Assembly: GCA_018056425.1 (NCBI GenBank)
Contig: JAGPFR010000022.1
Span: forward strand, 1-36,619
Reading direction: 5' to 3'
DNA length: 36,619 bases
Source: Lachnospiraceae bacterium
GTDB taxonomy: Bacteria > Bacillota > Clostridia > Lachnospirales > Lachnospiraceae
Position numbers and translations under genes: made by a program. Below the pieces are notes generated by a model. The model was given only the letters and a program-made list of their open reading frames with translations, ran no database searches and was not told the origin of the DNA. Positions within the stretch are counted from its first letter, which is position 1. Each line of letters begins with the position of its first letter. This document shows positions 15,627-23,581 of this stretch, in pieces.

Positions 15627-16637
15627 ATGGATGAGAGAGTCGTTGTTGTTGATGATGATGCGATCATACTGAAACAGGCCAACCTGATACTCACTGAAGC
15701 CGGATTTAAAGTCACATGCTTGAAAAGCGGAAGGCTGTTATTGGATTATATCTCTAAGAATCCGATAGATCTTCTTTTGCTGGATATAAGAATGCCCGAG
15801 ATGGACGGATTCGAGACAATCCGTGCATTAAGAAAGTGGGAGTGTGAAAATTCACGTGAGACGGTTCCTGTTATATTCCTCACGGCCAATGAAGATTCCG
15901 ATTCCGAGGCCAGGGGTCTTTCGCTCGGTGCAATGGATTTTATCAGAAAGCCTTTTTCTTCGGAAGCTTTGAAAATAAGGATAAGAAATCTTATCGATCT
16001 TATAAAGCTTCAAAGAGATCTTCACCGTGAAGTAAGGAATAAGACCGCGCAGCTCGAAAGCCTTTCACTGCATGTAGTACATACTCTCGCCAAAACGATA
16101 GATGCCAAGGATGCATATACCAACGGCCATTCCGAGAGGGTGGCGACTTATTCTAGAGAAATAGCAAGAAGATACGGTTATGATGAAGATGCTCAGGAAG
16201 AAATATACATGATGGGGCTTTTGCATGATGTCGGAAAGATAGGCGTACCGGATACGGTTATAAATAAGCCCGGTAAACTGACCGATGAAGAATATGCGAA
16301 GATTAAGACTCATCCCGTTATCGGAGCGGAAATACTTGCAACCGTAAGCGAAATGCCCAAACTCGTAACAGGTGCCAGGTGGCACCATGAAAGGTACGAC
16401 GGAATGGGATATCCTGATGGCTTAAAGGGAGAAGACATTCCCGAAGAGGCGAGGATCATTGCGGTTGCGGATGCGTATGATGCAATGACCAGTCACAGAA
16501 GTTATCGTGACATAATCCCTCAGGATCATGTAAAGAGCGAAATAGAAAAGGGAATGGGCTCTCAGTTTGATGAGAAGTTTGCCTGTATTATGCTGGAGAT
16601 GATCGAAGAGGATAAAGAGTACAGCATGCATGAATAA
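15627..16637 (+). CDS. Response regulator with HD-GYP c-di-GMP phosphodiesterase domain
   Basis: 336 residues from ATG 15627; an open frame begins earlier but overlaps the previous gene and lies upstream of the receiver domain. Receiver: VVVVDDDAIILKQ, acceptor in LLLLDIRMPEMDGF, Lys in FIRKPF. HD-GYP: HSERVATYSREIARRYG, the HD pair in GLLHDVGKIGVPD, and the signature HHERYDGMGYPDGL. Metal ligands and the GYP motif are intact, so hydrolysis of c-di-GMP is expected. It is the output end of the binding protein-kinase-receiver operon, implying that ligand sensing changes c-di-GMP level. Confidence 0.93.
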   Translation: MDERVVVVDDDAIILKQANLILTEAGFKVTCLKSGRLLLDYISKNPIDLLLLDIRMPEMDGFETIRALRKWECENSRETVPVIFLTANEDSDSEARGLSLGAMDFIRKPFSSEALKIRIRNLIDLIKLQRDLHREVRNKTAQLESLSLHVVHTLAKTIDAKDAYTNGHSERVATYSREIARRYGYDEDAQEEIYMMGLLHDVGKIGVPDTVINKPGKLTDEEYAKIKTHPVIGAEILATVSEMPKLVTGARWHHERYDGMGYPDGLKGEDIPEEARIIAVADAYDAMTSHRSYRDIIPQDHVKSEIEKGMGSQFDEKFACIMLEMIEEDKEYSMHE

Positions 16638-16659
16638 CTGAAAGATAATCAAAAACCGG

Positions 16660-16713
16660 TTGACAAAATATAGGTAACATATTACATTTATAAATGTGCA
16701 ATATGTTACCTAT
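16660..16713 (+). promoter_or_regulatory. Promoter with long palindromic operator for the MarR operon
   Basis: TTGACA (16660-16665), 17-base spacer, TACATT (16683-16688). The arms ATAGGTAACATATT (16670-16683) and AATATGTTACCTAT (16700-16713) are perfect inverted repeats covering the spacer, the -10 box and the start site. A second short palindrome, ACATTTATAAATGT, lies between them. The MarR-family product of the following gene is the natural candidate to bind here and repress itself. Confidence 0.8.
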
Positions 16714-16738
16714 TTATTTGCAGATAATGAGGATGAAA

Positions 16739-17218
16739 ATGAACTATGATGAAGTGATGAACATGAGCAAGGTCCATTTTGGACAGATGCCTCCACAGGC
16801 ATTTTTGCTTGGACTGTTAAGTGCATTCGATAACAGATATCAGGCGGCGGCAGACAGGTTTTTCAAAGAAATCACCTGGAAACAGTTCTTTGCAATCATC
16901 TGTATCAATCTGTGTAAGGAACCTCCTACATTGAATGATCTGTCGGAAGTGATGGGCAGTTCACATCAGAATGTGAAACAAATTTTGCTTAAACTTGAGA
17001 GCAAAGGATTTGTCACCATGATGGCTGATGAGAAGGACAGGAGAAAGCAAAGATATTTTGTCACCGACAAATGCAGAAAGTTTCTGAAAGCCAACGATAA
17101 TCAAAGCAAGACAAGTTCACAGATCATCGATCAGATTTTTGAAGGCGTAAAAGAAAAAGATCTTGCGGTAACGATTGATACGATTATGAAAATGGAAAGG
17201 AATTTGGAAAAGATATGA
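16739..17218 (+). CDS. MarR-family transcriptional regulator
   Basis: Start ATG 16739 (159 residues, MNYDEVMNMSKVHFGQMP) is preferred: it has ATGAGGA at the right distance, while the upstream in-frame ATG 16694 lies inside the operator palindrome. The winged helix is clear: ITWKQFFAIICINLCKEPPT, LNDLSEVMGSSHQNVKQILL, LESKGFVTMMADEKDRRKQR with the wing and its D-x-R-x-x-R-like motif. Its stop overlaps the start of the flavodoxin gene by four bases, so both are co-regulated. Confidence 0.9.
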   Translation: MNYDEVMNMSKVHFGQMPPQAFLLGLLSAFDNRYQAAADRFFKEITWKQFFAIICINLCKEPPTLNDLSEVMGSSHQNVKQILLKLESKGFVTMMADEKDRRKQRYFVTDKCRKFLKANDNQSKTSSQIIDQIFEGVKEKDLAVTIDTIMKMERNLEKI

Positions 17219-17751
17219 AAGCTTTAGTAGTCTACACTTCACAGACAGGATTTACCAAAAAATATGCCGAATGGATAGCGGATGAAATTGGAGCGGACAT
17301 CTATGATCTTAATGATGTGAAGAAGAAAGACGATGATTTTTTTGCCGCTTATGATGCAATAGTATACGCAGGGTGGTGTATGGCAGAGCGCATTGTTAAG
17401 ATCAAGTGGTTCCTTGACAAGGCAGTTAACTGGAAGAATAAGCGGCTTGCCGTGGTTGCAGTCGGCGGTAGCCCCAATGATAATCCGCAAGTTGAGAAAT
17501 TTGTACAAACTGTCCTGAGTGATGAACAGAGCCGGTATATTAAAGCATTCTATTGCCAGGGTGGATTTAACTATGAAAAAATGAATGCACCTTCCAAAAT
17601 GGCTATGAAAATGTTTGTCGGTGCATTGAAGAAAAAGCCCGATGAAGAGACTCGCCAAATGGCAGAGATGATTTCCAAGTCATACGATATATCGGATAAA
17701 AAGTTTATTGAGCCGATAGTTGCATATCTTACTGAAAATATAGATAGTTAA
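17215..17751 (+). CDS. Flavodoxin-domain protein
   Basis: 178 residues. MKALVVYTSQTGFTKKYAEW is a standard flavodoxin phosphate-binding loop (T/S-x-T-G-x-T). IVYAGWCMAERIVKIKWFLD and LAVVAVGGSPNDNPQVEKF fit the FMN isoalloxazine-binding loops of the flavodoxin/HemG-like group. Probably a cytoplasmic redox protein controlled by the MarR regulator encoded before it. Its stop (TAA 17749-17751) overlaps the stop of the convergent gene by three bases, and no terminator lies between the two. Confidence 0.85.
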   Translation: MKALVVYTSQTGFTKKYAEWIADEIGADIYDLNDVKKKDDDFFAAYDAIVYAGWCMAERIVKIKWFLDKAVNWKNKRLAVVAVGGSPNDNPQVEKFVQTVLSDEQSRYIKAFYCQGGFNYEKMNAPSKMAMKMFVGALKKKPDEETRQMAEMISKSYDISDKKFIEPIVAYLTENIDS

Positions 17752-18908
17752 TATAACTTTCCGTCATAGTATCTGAGCATCAGAAGTACTACGCCGTCGT
17801 AATTATATTCCTGAAGGATTTCTGCCTGAGTGCTCCAGCCCATATCGGAAATCTCTTTGGCTTCATCGGCATAATCTTCAAGAATATGTTCATCCTGAAG
17901 GTAGAGCTCATCGGCTTCCATCTGAGCATTAAGTACATCCAGATACACACGGTCTGCTAATTTATGTTCATCGGCATCGCTCTTATACATGTCGATATTG
18001 CCCGTGGCAACACATGACTCATAATATGCTTCGTTTATAAAGCGGAATACATAGTAATAACCGGAGTAGCGAAGCACCGGGTCATCACTGTTGACAAGGG
18101 ACAGGTAACTCAGGAAATTGGCTTCATGCTCCTTGTAATATCCCATGTGATGGGAGCTTTCATGTGAATAAAGAGACGGAAAATAAAACCGGTTGATGTA
18201 TTTGTTATATGTTGTTTCAAGTGTATACGGATAGGTGTAACCACCGATCCACATCCAGTCCAGTACGTCTGAGCACATGGCAGGCTTTATGGAAGGATAA
18301 TACCCGCTTAATCTGGTAAACTCATCAGAAATCCCGTTCATGGCGACAGAGACTTTCTGCTCTGTCGCTGTTTTTGTGTCATAGATCACATTTCCTTCTT
18401 CATCTCTGGGAACGTTCATGCATTCTTCATTGATGTGATCGGCAACATAAATATAGAGAGTCCGCATTTCCTCCACGGTAAATTCACGGCCGGATGTGGT
18501 AGCATTATTAAGCACGGAACTTCGGTAGGGTGTGAGCCACTGATATGTATAAATCAGGAGTACGGACAGGATGATGATCGTAAGGCATTTGAAATATCCC
18601 GAAACGAAAGCCTTATAAGCGTTCTTTTTTCTCAGGAAGATGAGGAGTATCAGGATTGGGATTGTAAGGAGAATCAGTATCGCACCGAGATACATAATAA
18701 CCTCTCCGAGAGGAAAGGGGATGCTTTCGGTAATATGAGTGATGGGATCGCGAAGGAAGGTGTAGATGTGGTCGGTATAAAAGTCCGCCCATACTCCGAT
18801 CATGGACAGTAAGATACCGCAGACGATCAAAGAGGTCATGACAATAACCGCAGTGATAAACTTCCTGTTACGCTTAAACGACTGTTTTGTTTTCTCCCCG
18901 ATTTTCAT
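17748..18908 (-). CDS. DUF3810-type membrane protein with HExxH motif
   Basis: 386 residues. Three membrane helices occupy the first 125 residues (FITAVIVMTSLIVCGILLSM; LGEVIMYLGAILILLTIPIL; CLTIIILSVLLIYTYQWLTP). The rest is extracytoplasmic and carries SHESSHHMGYYKEHEANFLS: an H-E-x-x-H zinc motif followed by a Glu in E-A-N-F, the hallmark I know from DUF3810. A membrane metallopeptidase-like function is plausible but unproven. The start codon follows a TATAAT box directly (see 18915-18920) and no ribosome site is seen. Confidence 0.85.
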   Translation of the reverse strand: MKIGEKTKQSFKRNRKFITAVIVMTSLIVCGILLSMIGVWADFYTDHIYTFLRDPITHITESIPFPLGEVIMYLGAILILLTIPILILLIFLRKKNAYKAFVSGYFKCLTIIILSVLLIYTYQWLTPYRSSVLNNATTSGREFTVEEMRTLYIYVADHINEECMNVPRDEEGNVIYDTKTATEQKVSVAMNGISDEFTRLSGYYPSIKPAMCSDVLDWMWIGGYTYPYTLETTYNKYINRFYFPSLYSHESSHHMGYYKEHEANFLSYLSLVNSDDPVLRYSGYYYVFRFINEAYYESCVATGNIDMYKSDADEHKLADRVYLDVLNAQMEADELYLQDEHILEDYADEAKEISDMGWSTQAEILQEYNYDGVVLLMLRYYDGKLY

Positions 18909-18914
18909 ACCTGT

Positions 18915-18920
18915 ATTATA
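18915..18920 (-). promoter_or_regulatory. -10 box giving a probable leaderless transcript
   Basis: On the minus strand TATAAT is followed by ACAGGT and then the ATG of the DUF3810 gene. With the usual six to seven bases from -10 box to start point, the A of the ATG would be the first transcribed base. No -35 box is clear. Confidence 0.45.
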
Positions 18921-18996
18921 CTATGGAATTTCTCCGGGTACCTCATTTTTAGATGCTCTTATGATAAAATAAAAAATGCATTTGGGAGGTACATAT

Positions 18997-19491
18997 ATGC
19001 ATAAATTGATCATGCTTCGCGGAAACTCAGGGAGCGGTAAAACAACTGTTGCGAAGGCACTTCAGGAGCTTTTCGGGCGTAATACCATGGTGCTTTCACA
19101 GGATATGATCAGAAGGGATGTTCTGAAAGCAAGAGACGGGATAGATCCGCCGGCGCTGCCGCTGATAAAGCAAATGCTTGAGTACGGAAGTAAGAACTGC
19201 GAAGTGGTAATTATGGAGGGGATATTTGTCGCTGAGTGGTACCGTGAACTGTTTGAAACGGCACTTGAGCTGTACGGCTCCGACATACTTGCGTACTATT
19301 TTGACATTCCGTTTGAAGAAACCGTGAGGCGCCATCAGACCAGGGATAAAGCTGCCGAGTTCGGGGCTGATGAGATGCGAAAGTGGTGGGTGGAAAAGGA
19401 TTATCTGGATCTGATACAAGAAACCATGATCACGGAAGATATGAGTAAGGAAAAAATCGTAAGCGAGATCTGTTCGAGAGTGAGAAATTGA
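18997..19491 (+). CDS. Small P-loop kinase (AAA, zeta-toxin/uridine kinase-like)
   Basis: 164 residues from ATG 18997, which follows GGGAGGT by six bases; ATG 18976 lies upstream of that site. Walker A is GNSGSGKTT (residues 9-17). MVLSQDMIRRDVL is the typical second strand with an acidic residue and Arg, VIMEGIF is the Walker B-like strand, and VRRHQTRDK resembles a lid with Arg residues. Likely phosphorylates a small molecule. First gene of a run with a methyltransferase and a HAD phosphatase; the methyltransferase follows after three bases. Confidence 0.8.
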   Translation: MHKLIMLRGNSGSGKTTVAKALQELFGRNTMVLSQDMIRRDVLKARDGIDPPALPLIKQMLEYGSKNCEVVIMEGIFVAEWYRELFETALELYGSDILAYYFDIPFEETVRRHQTRDKAAEFGADEMRKWWVEKDYLDLIQETMITEDMSKEKIVSEICSRVRN

Positions 19492-19494
19492 GTT

Positions 19495-20250
19495 ATGGCA
19501 AGTATTTATGACAGTGCGGATATTTATGACATTATTGAGGATGATACCCGCTATGAGATGTATGTAAAGCATTGGGAGAAGGTTCTCGGTGGCAAAGATA
19601 TAAAGTCGATATTGGATGTGAGCATCGGTACGGGAAGTGTTACACTTCCCGTTATGGACAGGGAGATTTCACTTTCGGGCTCGGACCTTAGTGAGTCCAT
19701 GCTCGCAAATTGCAGGAAGAAGATTGAGGCGAAGGGATTCAACCCGGATCTTAAATGCTCCGATTTCAGGGATCTGTCCTGCTGGGGTGACCGAACTTTT
19801 GACATGGTTGCAAGCACGGGGAATTCTCTTGCCTATGTTTCAAATGATGATGCGGCCAAAGCCCTTCGTGAGATGGATAAGCATGTTAATGAGGGCGGAT
19901 ACATATACATAGACATTCGCAACTGGGACAAGATAGTATCGGAGAAAACCAGGTTCTATGTCTACGATCCTTTCTTTGTGGGTGATACCAGACTCAATCT
20001 TATTCAGGTATGGGATCATAATGCTGACGGAACCGTTACATTCAATCTTCTGTATACCTTTGAAAAAGAAAACAGGATCTATCGCAAAGAGAAGTTTGAA
20101 GAGCACTATATTCCTCTTTCAAAGAACATTATTTTGAAAACTCTTGAAGAGATGGGATTTCACGATGTGAGCGTTATGGGATTCCCCTCGCAGCGCACCT
20201 ATGACGATATTGATAAAGTCGACTGGTTTACAATCGTAGCACAGAAGTAA
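19495..20250 (+). CDS. Class I SAM-dependent methyltransferase
   Basis: 251 residues. Motif I is ILDVSIGTGSVTLPVM, followed by the acidic end of strand 2 (SLSGSDLSESML), FDMVASTGNSLAYV as motif for strand 4, and GYIYIDIRNWD as strand 5. The C-terminal beta-rich part (VTFNLLYTFEKENRIYRKEK) is of the glycine/sarcosine-N-methyltransferase-like type. Acceptor unknown. Tightly packed: three bases after the kinase, eleven before the HAD gene. No strong ribosome site, so translation may be coupled. Confidence 0.88.
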   Translation: MASIYDSADIYDIIEDDTRYEMYVKHWEKVLGGKDIKSILDVSIGTGSVTLPVMDREISLSGSDLSESMLANCRKKIEAKGFNPDLKCSDFRDLSCWGDRTFDMVASTGNSLAYVSNDDAAKALREMDKHVNEGGYIYIDIRNWDKIVSEKTRFYVYDPFFVGDTRLNLIQVWDHNADGTVTFNLLYTFEKENRIYRKEKFEEHYIPLSKNIILKTLEEMGFHDVSVMGFPSQRTYDDIDKVDWFTIVAQK

Positions 20251-20261
20251 GTGAGGTAATA

Positions 20262-20876
20262 ATGGATACAGTTAAATGGCTGTTTTTTGATATCGGTTCC
20301 ACACTTGTTGACGAAAGCCATGTGTATGAGTACATATTCGGAACGCTTGCCGAAAAGTCAGGTAAAAGCATCGAATACATATATGATAAGGCGATGGAAT
20401 TCTATAGGCAGAATAAGAAGGGCGATAAGGAAGTTGCATCGCTCCTTGGATTGAAACCGCCTGCGTGGGATACCAAGCGTGAAAGGCTTTATCCGGATAC
20501 GGAAGAAGTCCTGATAAATCTGCATGAGAAATACAAGATTGGTATCATCGCAAATCAGATGTATGGAACCGAGGACAGACTTGAAGAATATGGGATCCGC
20601 CGCTTTATCGATGTTGTTGTGGCATCAGCGGAAGAGGGTGTGGAAAAGCCTGACAAAAGGATCTTTGAGATCGCATTTGAAAGAGCGGGATGCACACCTG
20701 ATGAAGCAGTTATGATCGGTGACCGTATCGATAACGACATTGTCCCGGCCAAAAAGCTTGGTATGAAAACCATTTGGATGAAACAGGGATTCGGCAGATT
20801 TTGGATAATAGGCGGTGATGAAGAAAAGCCCGATTACGAAGCAACATGTCTTACCGATTTATTAGATCTTTTATAA
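20262..20876 (+). CDS. HAD-superfamily hydrolase
   Basis: 204 residues. Motif I is WLFFDIGSTLVDES: the nucleophile Asp is present, but the second Asp of the usual D-x-D-x-T is Gly (D-I-G-S-T). Motif II is IGIIAN, motif III uses the Lys in GVEKPDKRIFEIA, and motif IV is VMIGDRIDNDIVPAKKLGMK, all as expected for the Cof/YjjG-like group. Loss of the second Asp occurs in some subgroups and may mean a changed reaction. Co-transcribed with the upstream kinase and methyltransferase; GTGAGG as ribosome site. Confidence 0.85.
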   Translation: MDTVKWLFFDIGSTLVDESHVYEYIFGTLAEKSGKSIEYIYDKAMEFYRQNKKGDKEVASLLGLKPPAWDTKRERLYPDTEEVLINLHEKYKIGIIANQMYGTEDRLEEYGIRRFIDVVVASAEEGVEKPDKRIFEIAFERAGCTPDEAVMIGDRIDNDIVPAKKLGMKTIWMKQGFGRFWIIGGDEEKPDYEATCLTDLLDLL

Positions 20877-20892
20877 CACTTAGGAGGGTGAT

Positions 20893-20976
20893 ATGGGATT
20901 ATTTGATTTATTTAAAAAGAAAACAGAACCTGAAACATCATCTGAAATTAATGAGGTAAACACTCAGGGTTTTTGA
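20893..20976 (+). pseudogene. Start of a truncated gene (27 codons)
   Basis: ATG 20893 stands behind an excellent TTAGGAGGGTGAT site and gives MGLFDLFKKKTEPETSSEIN, then stops at TGA 20974-20976. 'M-G-L-F-D-L-F-K-K-K' is a common start of several larger cytosolic proteins. Either a real 27-residue peptide or, more likely, the head of a gene lost by deletion: the sequence changes at once into a kinase fragment in another frame. Confidence 0.5.
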
Positions 20977-21064
20977 AAATGCATATTTCGTAATAGGAAC
21001 TGCATATGCGGGGAAGTCCACGACGGTTAAAGAACTTGCAGCAAAGTCCTTCGGACTTGCATAA
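20960..21064 (+). pseudogene. P-loop kinase fragment (Walker A only)
   Basis: In the frame opening after TAA 20957-20959, the sequence reads VFENAYFVIGTAYAGKSTTV, then KELAAKSFGLA and TAA 21062-21064. G-x-A-Y-A-G-K-S-T is a Walker A motif, recalling small ATP-binding kinases of Clostridia. There is no start codon and no rest of the protein. It is fused out of frame to the preceding 27-codon head. Confidence 0.65.
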
Positions 21065-21103
21065 GTTGCAACAAGTGCTTACGCTTATGGAATGCGTAGA
21101 TTA

Positions 21104-21145
21104 ATTCCTCTATGATCGAGATGTGAAGATCATGGAGGAATTTTT
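21104..21145 (+). terminator. Hairpin terminator 1 after the remnants
   Basis: ATTCCTCTATGATC / GATCATGGAGGAAT: 14-bp stem with one T-G pair and a 10-base loop, running into a short T-run. Confidence 0.7.
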
Positions 21146-21169
21146 ATGTGGAGAAAAATGTGCCTCAAA

Positions 21170-21208
21170 GGCTTCGGGAACTCGTGGGTGACCGAAGCCC
21201 TTTTTTTT
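21170..21208 (+). terminator. Hairpin terminator 2
   Basis: GGCTTCGG / CCGAAGCC stem with a 14-base loop, followed by eight T. It lies 62 bases behind terminator 1 and closes the left run of small-enzyme genes. Confidence 0.85.
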
Positions 21209-21254
21209 CATAATATATGGTAAAATATAAAGGTATTTTCGAAAGGAAGAAGCG

Positions 21255-21773
21255 ATGGTTATCCTGATCACGGGAGCATCTCATACGGGCAAGACCTTTC
21301 TGTCCCAGAAGATGCTGGAAAAATATAAATATCCGTACCTTTCCATTGACCACTTGAAGATGGGGCTCATCCGAAGCGGGAACACATCCCTTACTCCAAT
21401 GGATGACGATAAGCTTACCGGGTATCTTTGGCCCATAGTCCGGGAGATGGTAAAGACCGCGATAGAAAATAAGCAGAATCTTATCGTTGAAGGCTGTTAT
21501 ATTCCTTTTGACTGGCGTAAGGATTTTGATGCGAAGTATCTTGCGGATATCAGGTTCATTTGTCTTGCGATGACAGATGAGTATATCGATAAACATTTTG
21601 ACGACATTGTCCGCTGCGAGTCCGAGATTGAGAAGAGGATTATGGATCCGGATTACACGGTGGAAAGCGTTAAACGCGATAACAGGGAGTTTATCAAAGG
21701 CTTTTCCGAAAGCGGAGAGAGCATCACGCTGATAAATACCGATTACATTAAGACTATAGGATCAATACTTTAA
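21255..21773 (+). CDS. P-loop kinase-like protein
   Basis: 172 residues. MVILITGASHTGKTFLSQKM has Walker A GASHTGKT (residues 7-14). YPYLSIDHLKMGLIRSGN is the second strand with substrate-contacting residues, LIVEGCYIP the Walker B-like strand, and KRDNREFIKGF the C-terminal helix. Family resemblance is to adenylate kinase/shikimate kinase-like small ATPases of unknown substrate. AAAGGAAG precedes the ATG. AT-rich sequence between the terminator and this gene (21210-21240) presumably contains the promoter of a six-gene run ending at 24849. Confidence 0.8.
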   Translation: MVILITGASHTGKTFLSQKMLEKYKYPYLSIDHLKMGLIRSGNTSLTPMDDDKLTGYLWPIVREMVKTAIENKQNLIVEGCYIPFDWRKDFDAKYLADIRFICLAMTDEYIDKHFDDIVRCESEIEKRIMDPDYTVESVKRDNREFIKGFSESGESITLINTDYIKTIGSIL

Positions 21774-21779
21774 GGCATT

Positions 21780-22349
21780 ATGAAGAGAAAATCAGTAGCA
21801 CCTAATTTTTCGATGTGCGTTCAGCCGTCTTTTATCATCGGAACTTACAATGAAGACGGATCATATAATTTTGCACCCATCACATGGGTAAGTGCGACAT
21901 GTGAAGGCGGAGATAACTACATGCTTGTAATCAGCATGTACGGATCCAAGAGGACAAAACAGAACGTTATCAGAAACGGGAAGTTCAGCGCAAATCTTGT
22001 TAACAAGTCAATGCTTCCTCTTATGGATTATCTTGGAACCAAGCATTCATGTGACGCCAATACCGCTGAGGCTCATTACGGTGTGGGTAGCGGAGAAGTT
22101 ATGGACGTACCCACTTTGGATGACAGTCCCTGGGTTTATGAATGTGAAGTTGCAAAGTCTGTGGAGACAGGTGAGTCCACTACATTCTTCTGTCCCATCC
22201 GTAATGTTCAGATGGATGAGAATGTTTTCTGCGAAAATACTTTTGATGTGGATCTTACTAAATTTGATCCCGTCATATATTCCGGAAGATATCACAGCCT
22301 CGGTAAATTCCTCGGCAGGATCGGTGATTTCAGAAATACCGGAAAATAA
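21780..22349 (+). CDS. Flavin reductase-family protein
   Basis: 189 residues. SFIIGTYNEDGSYNFAPITW and SMYGSKRTKQNVIRNGKFSA are the flavin-binding strands of the split-barrel flavin reductase family; FSANLVNKSMLPLMDYLGTK follows. It ends in VIYSGRYHSLGKFLGRIGDF, matching the family end. Presumably binds FMN and uses NAD(P)H; the physiological acceptor is unknown. It starts six bases behind the kinase stop with hardly any ribosome site, suggesting coupled translation. Confidence 0.88.
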   Translation: MKRKSVAPNFSMCVQPSFIIGTYNEDGSYNFAPITWVSATCEGGDNYMLVISMYGSKRTKQNVIRNGKFSANLVNKSMLPLMDYLGTKHSCDANTAEAHYGVGSGEVMDVPTLDDSPWVYECEVAKSVETGESTTFFCPIRNVQMDENVFCENTFDVDLTKFDPVIYSGRYHSLGKFLGRIGDFRNTGK

Positions 22350-22358
22350 GGAGCGGTC

Positions 22359-23078
22359 ATGGCAGGTTCAATAGCTGATTACAGAAAAATGGTGGAGCAG
22401 CCCTGGGGCAAGATGTTTTACGAGCAGATCTTTGCACAGCTGCCTCTGCCTGAAGATAATAGATTAAAGATTCTTGATTTCGGAGCGGGCTTTTGCATTA
22501 CCTCGGAGCACTATGCAAAGTTCCATGATGTAATAGCAGTTGAACCTAACGAAGAAATGTACAGTGTAAGATTTGAAGGTGACTATACTCTTATCACTAA
22601 GGGAATAGAGTTCCTTTCAGAGATTGCTGATAACACTTATGACGTCGTCATCTGCCACAACGTTTTGGAATATGTTGATGACAAGGACGTGATTCTTAAA
22701 GAGCTTGGAAGAGTGCTAAAGTCCGGCGGAAAGTTATCCGTTATCAAGCACAACATTTATGGAAGAGCACTGGCAAGTGCGGTTTTCGGTGATGATCCCA
22801 AAGTGTCTCTCGATCTTTTAAACGGAGAATCTGAGGACAGCATGTTCGGAAACAGGGATGTTTATCCTAACGAGTATCTGACCGGTTTCTTTTCCGGAGA
22901 GATGGAACTTGAGAATGTTTATGGAATTAGAGCATTCTTCGGACTTTCCAAAAACAACGAGATCAAGTACACAGAAGACTGGTATACCGCCATGCTTGAA
23001 CTTGAAAACAAGGCAAGCTCCATGGATGAGTACAAGAGGATCGCATTCTTTAATCACCTGATACTTACCAAAAACTGA
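22359..23078 (+). CDS. Class I SAM-dependent methyltransferase
   Basis: 239 residues. Motif I is ILDFGAGFCITSEHYA, with VIAVEPNEEMYSV as strand 2 (acidic end), YDVVICHNVLEYVDD as strand 4 and GGKLSVIKHNIYGRAL as strand 5: the UbiE/type 11 pattern. The acceptor is unknown. AAGGAG eight bases ahead of the ATG. Member of the 21255-24849 run. Confidence 0.9.
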   Translation: MAGSIADYRKMVEQPWGKMFYEQIFAQLPLPEDNRLKILDFGAGFCITSEHYAKFHDVIAVEPNEEMYSVRFEGDYTLITKGIEFLSEIADNTYDVVICHNVLEYVDDKDVILKELGRVLKSGGKLSVIKHNIYGRALASAVFGDDPKVSLDLLNGESEDSMFGNRDVYPNEYLTGFFSGEMELENVYGIRAFFGLSKNNEIKYTEDWYTAMLELENKASSMDEYKRIAFFNHLILTKN

Positions 23079-23092
23079 TATCCCCTAAATAT

Positions 23093-23569
23093 ATGGAATA
23101 CAGAAAGATAGAAAAATCGGACGATCCTTCACTTGCAATTATCATTAGGAAGAATCTGAAGGCGCATAAACTGGATATTCCCGGTACCGCATACTTCGAT
23201 GATAATCTTGATCACTTAAGCGATTATTATCTGGCGGATGCTGACAAAAGGTTTTACCTTGTTGCCACAGAAGACGACTCAGTTGTAGGCGGAATCGGAG
23301 TGGATAAGCTGGACCTTTTTGAAAACTGTGCGGAGCTTCAAAAGCTTTACTTGGACGATCCTGTTAAAGGCCACGGCTACGGATATGAAATGATCCGCAT
23401 GATCGAGGATAAAGCAAGGGGACTTGGATACAGTAAGATATATCTGGAGACTCACACAAATCTCCCCACTGCGATTCATATGTATGAAAAGAGCGGTTAC
23501 AGGGAGATAGATAAGCCGGAAGGAGTTATTCATTCGACTATGAATAAATTCTTCATCAAAGATCTGTAG
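23093..23569 (+). CDS. GNAT family N-acetyltransferase
   Basis: 158 residues. AELQKLYLDDPVKGHGYGYE contains the acetyl-CoA loop (K-G-H-G-Y-G), and IYLETHTNLPTAIHMYEKSG is the last strand and helix of the fold. The acceptor is unknown. There is no ribosome site before ATG 23093, 14 bases behind the methyltransferase, so translation probably depends on the upstream gene. Confidence 0.9.
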   Translation: MEYRKIEKSDDPSLAIIIRKNLKAHKLDIPGTAYFDDNLDHLSDYYLADADKRFYLVATEDDSVVGGIGVDKLDLFENCAELQKLYLDDPVKGHGYGYEMIRMIEDKARGLGYSKIYLETHTNLPTAIHMYEKSGYREIDKPEGVIHSTMNKFFIKDL

Positions 23570-23581
23570 AGGATTTGATCA

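Noticed and set aside
16694-16738. Earlier start codon for the MarR gene
   Set aside because: ATG 16694 lies within the operator palindrome and has no ribosome site, whereas ATG 16739 has one.
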